Notes under the pieces: generated by a model
The model's input: only the letters and a program-made list of their open reading frames with translations
Database searches by the model: none
What the model was told of the DNA's origin: nothing
Position numbers and translations under genes: made by a program
Origin: DAOUVR01 sp034430535
GTDB lineage: Bacteria > Chloroflexota > Dehalococcoidia > E44-bin15
Assembly (NCBI GenBank): GCA_964443325.1
Contig: CAYUCL010000045.1
Span: 1 to 14,851 of the forward strand
Direction: 5' to 3'
Length of the DNA: 14,851 nucleotides
Part shown: one piece after another, positions 13,286 to 14,851 of the stretch
Numbering within the stretch: the stretch's first letter is position 1
Layout: every line of letters starts with the position of its first letter

Positions 13286-14015
13286 CGCCACCCTGCAGGA
13301 GATTGTGGACAACCGCATTTTCTCCATCAGCAACTCCATGGACGTACCGTCGTACAGGCGGAACCTGGAGATAGGCGAGCGGTGTCCCCTGGTGCTGCCC
13401 ACCTTCGGCATACATCCGTGGAGGGCTGCCGAATATGTCGATAACCTGAAAAGTCTGAGCTGGGCAATGGAGCAAAGCCCCATCTATGGTGAGATCGGAC
13501 TGGACTACCACTTCATTGAGGATACCTCTCAATACCCCGCTGAACGAACCGTGTTGGAGTTCTTCCTGCGGGCGGCAAAGGAGCAGAACAAAATAGTCAA
13601 CCTCCACACCAAGGGCGCTGAAGAAGACGTGCTTCGATTGCTGGAGCGCTACGATATTCAGCGGGCCATCATCCATTGGTACTCTGGGCCGGTCGACATC
13701 TTCCGCAAGCTGGCATTGAGGGGCGCGTACTTCACCTTTGGCCCCGAGCTGCCGGACTCGGAACACATTCAGGCGCTGGCGATGGAGTGCCCTGTCGACT
13801 GCTTACTCACCGAGACGGACAACGCCGGCCAGCGCTTGCCTGATGGGTTGGTGAGAATGCCGTTGCTGGTGCGGGACGTGGCGACCGCCCTGGCGGGGGT
13901 TAGAGGGATGACCGTCGAATCGATGATCGACACGGTGGAGTCAAACCTGTTGCGGCTCATTGGAGACGACCCCTGGCTGTCGCCGGTGCGCGAGCGTGTA
14001 TTTGGACGGCGCTAG
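13236..14015 (+). CDS. TatD-like metal-dependent hydrolase
   Basis: Intact 259-aa TIM-barrel metallohydrolase, a different subgroup from the housekeeping tatD at 2141. Metal ligands are in place: H6 and H8 (IDAHTHLD), E86 (YGEIGLDYHF), H124 (VNLHTKGAEE), H147 (AIIHWYSGP) and D195 (LTETDN). Hydrolysis of DNA or a small amide/ester is possible; the substrate is unknown. The HWYSGP and LTETDN forms recall TatD proteins of accessory systems such as QatD, but none of the other Qat genes is present. The ATG at 13236 follows GAAGG at about 10 bases. It is followed 38 bp later by a methyltransferase gene on the same strand, and its 5' end is duplicated behind another methyltransferase at 9234. Confidence 0.88.
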   Translation: MLIDAHTHLDRYEAELDATLQEIVDNRIFSISNSMDVPSYRRNLEIGERCPLVLPTFGIHPWRAAEYVDNLKSLSWAMEQSPIYGEIGLDYHFIEDTSQYPAERTVLEFFLRAAKEQNKIVNLHTKGAEEDVLRLLERYDIQRAIIHWYSGPVDIFRKLALRGAYFTFGPELPDSEHIQALAMECPVDCLLTETDNAGQRLPDGLVRMPLLVRDVATALAGVRGMTVESMIDTVESNLLRLIGDDPWLSPVRERVFGRR

Positions 14016-14053
14016 CGCGGCAGTCCGCAGCAACTGTGATGAGAGAGAGAACC

Positions 14054-14800
14054 ATGTATTGGGACAGTGAATATGAGAACTATCAATATGTTTGGGGGGA
14101 ACAGCCCAGCGAGCTGGCCAAGGCTGCGGTTCGATATCTGAGACAACATCAGCCAAACACCGACGTTTTAAACATACTGGATATTGGCTGTGGCTATGGT
14201 CGTGATGCATTCTACTTTTCCGACAATTGCAGTTGCAGCATTCTTGGGATAGACATTTCTGAAAAGGCTATAGATATTGCCTCAAAGGCAGTCCTCAAGG
14301 GGCATAAGAGGGATGTGAGATTTCAGTGCTACGATTTCACCGAACTGAATGAAGGCAAATACGATATGGTAGTTGTGTCAAACTTGTACCAGGTGCTGAG
14401 AAAGGATGAAAGAGAGGAGCTTAGAAAAGCGGTTCCAAGAACACTAAAGCCAAACGGACTGCTATTTCTGAGCACGCTGTCAATACGAGACCCCGAACAT
14501 TCCGGAAAGGGCACTCCTGTTCCCGGGGAAGCCAATTCATTCATAGACAAAAGATACGTCCATTTATGCACCAGAGAAGAGTTGATTGAGGACTTCGCGT
14601 TTCTAGATATCGGTAAACTATATGAGCACGAGTATTATGAACCTCGTGCCAACGGCGAGGTTCACCATCATATCTCATGGATATTGATAGGCGAACAGGC
14701 TGTGCCAGATTCCGTTCGTCCTGAGCTTGTCGACAAGCTCAGGACAGTCCCTCACCCTCTCCCTCTCCCTTCAAGGGAGAGGGGACAGCCTCAGGAGTAG
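14054..14800 (+). CDS. Class I SAM-dependent methyltransferase with repeat-derived C-terminus
   Basis: Starts MYWDSEYENYQYVWGEQPSE, a typical beginning for TehB-like small-molecule methyltransferases. Motif I is ILDIGCGYGRDAFYFS (41-56), strand 2 acid is in LGIDISEKAIDIA, motif II is GKYDMVVVSNLYQVL (101-115) and the post-motif is TLKPNGLLFLSTLSI. I prefer ATG 14054 because gagagagaga precedes it; GTG 14036 and ATG 14039 are in frame but lack ribosome sites. The natural fold seems complete at HHISWILIGEQ. The last 30 codons (from 14708: DSVRPELVDKLRT, then PHPLPLPSRERGQ) are read entirely through intergenic repeat sequence, so the tail is probably acquired. It likely shares a transcript with the upstream TatD-like gene. 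The substrate is unknown. Confidence 0.87.
   Translation: MYWDSEYENYQYVWGEQPSELAKAAVRYLRQHQPNTDVLNILDIGCGYGRDAFYFSDNCSCSILGIDISEKAIDIASKAVLKGHKRDVRFQCYDFTELNEGKYDMVVVSNLYQVLRKDEREELRKAVPRTLKPNGLLFLSTLSIRDPEHSGKGTPVPGEANSFIDKRYVHLCTREELIEDFAFLDIGKLYEHEYYEPRANGEVHHHISWILIGEQAVPDSVRPELVDKLRTVPHPLPLPSRERGQPQE
14718..14745. repeat. Perfect 28-bp palindrome (gagcttgtcgaa family)
   Basis: Two gtcctgagcttgtc half-units meet head to head to form a perfect 14+14 palindrome. It belongs to the family seen at 202-234 and 343-380, but here it lies inside the reading frame of the second methyltransferase. Confidence 0.8.
14751..14800. repeat. Partial MITE-like palindromic element
   Basis: ccctcaccctctccc, then hairpin ccctctccctt/aagggagaggg (14761-14771 with 14773-14783) and ggacagcc. 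It is a third relative of the 5526-5730 and 6332-6431 elements and provides the stop codon of the second methyltransferase. Confidence 0.6.
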
Positions 14801-14827
14801 GGTGGGTGGAATGAAATGGAACCCACC
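14801..14827 (+). terminator. Possible weak hairpin after the second methyltransferase
   Basis: ggtgggt (14801-14807) pairs with acccacc (14821-14827) around a 13-base loop. It lies right after the stop codon but has no T-run, so termination is doubtful. Confidence 0.3.
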
Positions 14828-14851
14828 TTGCCCAAATGATGATGGAAAAGG

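Noticed and set aside
13236..14800. Qat anti-phage system, because of the QatD-like TatD protein
   Set aside because: No QatA ATPase, QatB or QueC-like QatC gene is present in the window; the resemblance is only to conserved TatD motifs.

Overview
The window looks like chromosome from an anaerobic bacterium, most likely a Chloroflexota/Dehalococcoidia-type genome assembled from an environmental sample. This placement is inference from gene content. The supporting genes are a MetRS with four CxxC zinc motifs, two desulforedoxin-like miniproteins, DUF3786 and DUF3795 proteins and a zf-TFIIB protein, together with many short palindromic intergenic repeats. No marker gene settles the taxonomy. 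TTG and GTG starts are common, and most genes stop with TAG or TGA.

Region 1 (1-413) is intergenic. It holds two near-identical ~81-bp repeats that can fold into a three-way junction, interleaved with short palindromic repeats built on a gagcttgtcgaa core. A TATAAT box stands just before recO.

Region 2 (414-5473) is housekeeping. recO (+) converges stop-to-stop on a minus-strand operon read as rsmI, metG, tatD, then a long-chain polyprenyl diphosphate synthase. The last three genes are tightly coupled by 11-bp and 4-bp overlaps. A good TGGACG/TATAAT promoter lies just before rsmI.

Region 3 (5474-6703) is rich in repeats. It carries two tandem desulforedoxin-like genes of 39 and 47 aa with their own promoter and a textbook intrinsic terminator, between palindromic (MITE-like) elements. 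Region 4 (6704-7492) is one LsrF-like class I aldolase/thiolase gene, with a candidate promoter whose -35 box is overlapped by a perfect 12-bp palindrome.

Region 5 (7493-14851) is accessory and shows clear decay. In order it holds: a broken small ORF; an unrecognised 166-aa protein whose gene overlaps a SAM methyltransferase gene by ATGA; a 40-codon 5' fragment of a TatD-like gene; a DUF3795 Cys-rich protein; an MFS transporter pseudogene with two in-frame amber codons; a DUF3786 protein; a tandem zf-TFIIB protein; an intact TatD-like hydrolase; and a second methyltransferase whose C-terminus is written by intergenic repeat sequence. The TatD fragment and the intact gene share a 75-bp, about 95% identical direct repeat exactly 4,002 bp apart, which points to insertion or duplication of the segment between them. 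TatD-like genes sit beside methyltransferases at both places, the best lead for an uncharacterised module, though the link is only positional.
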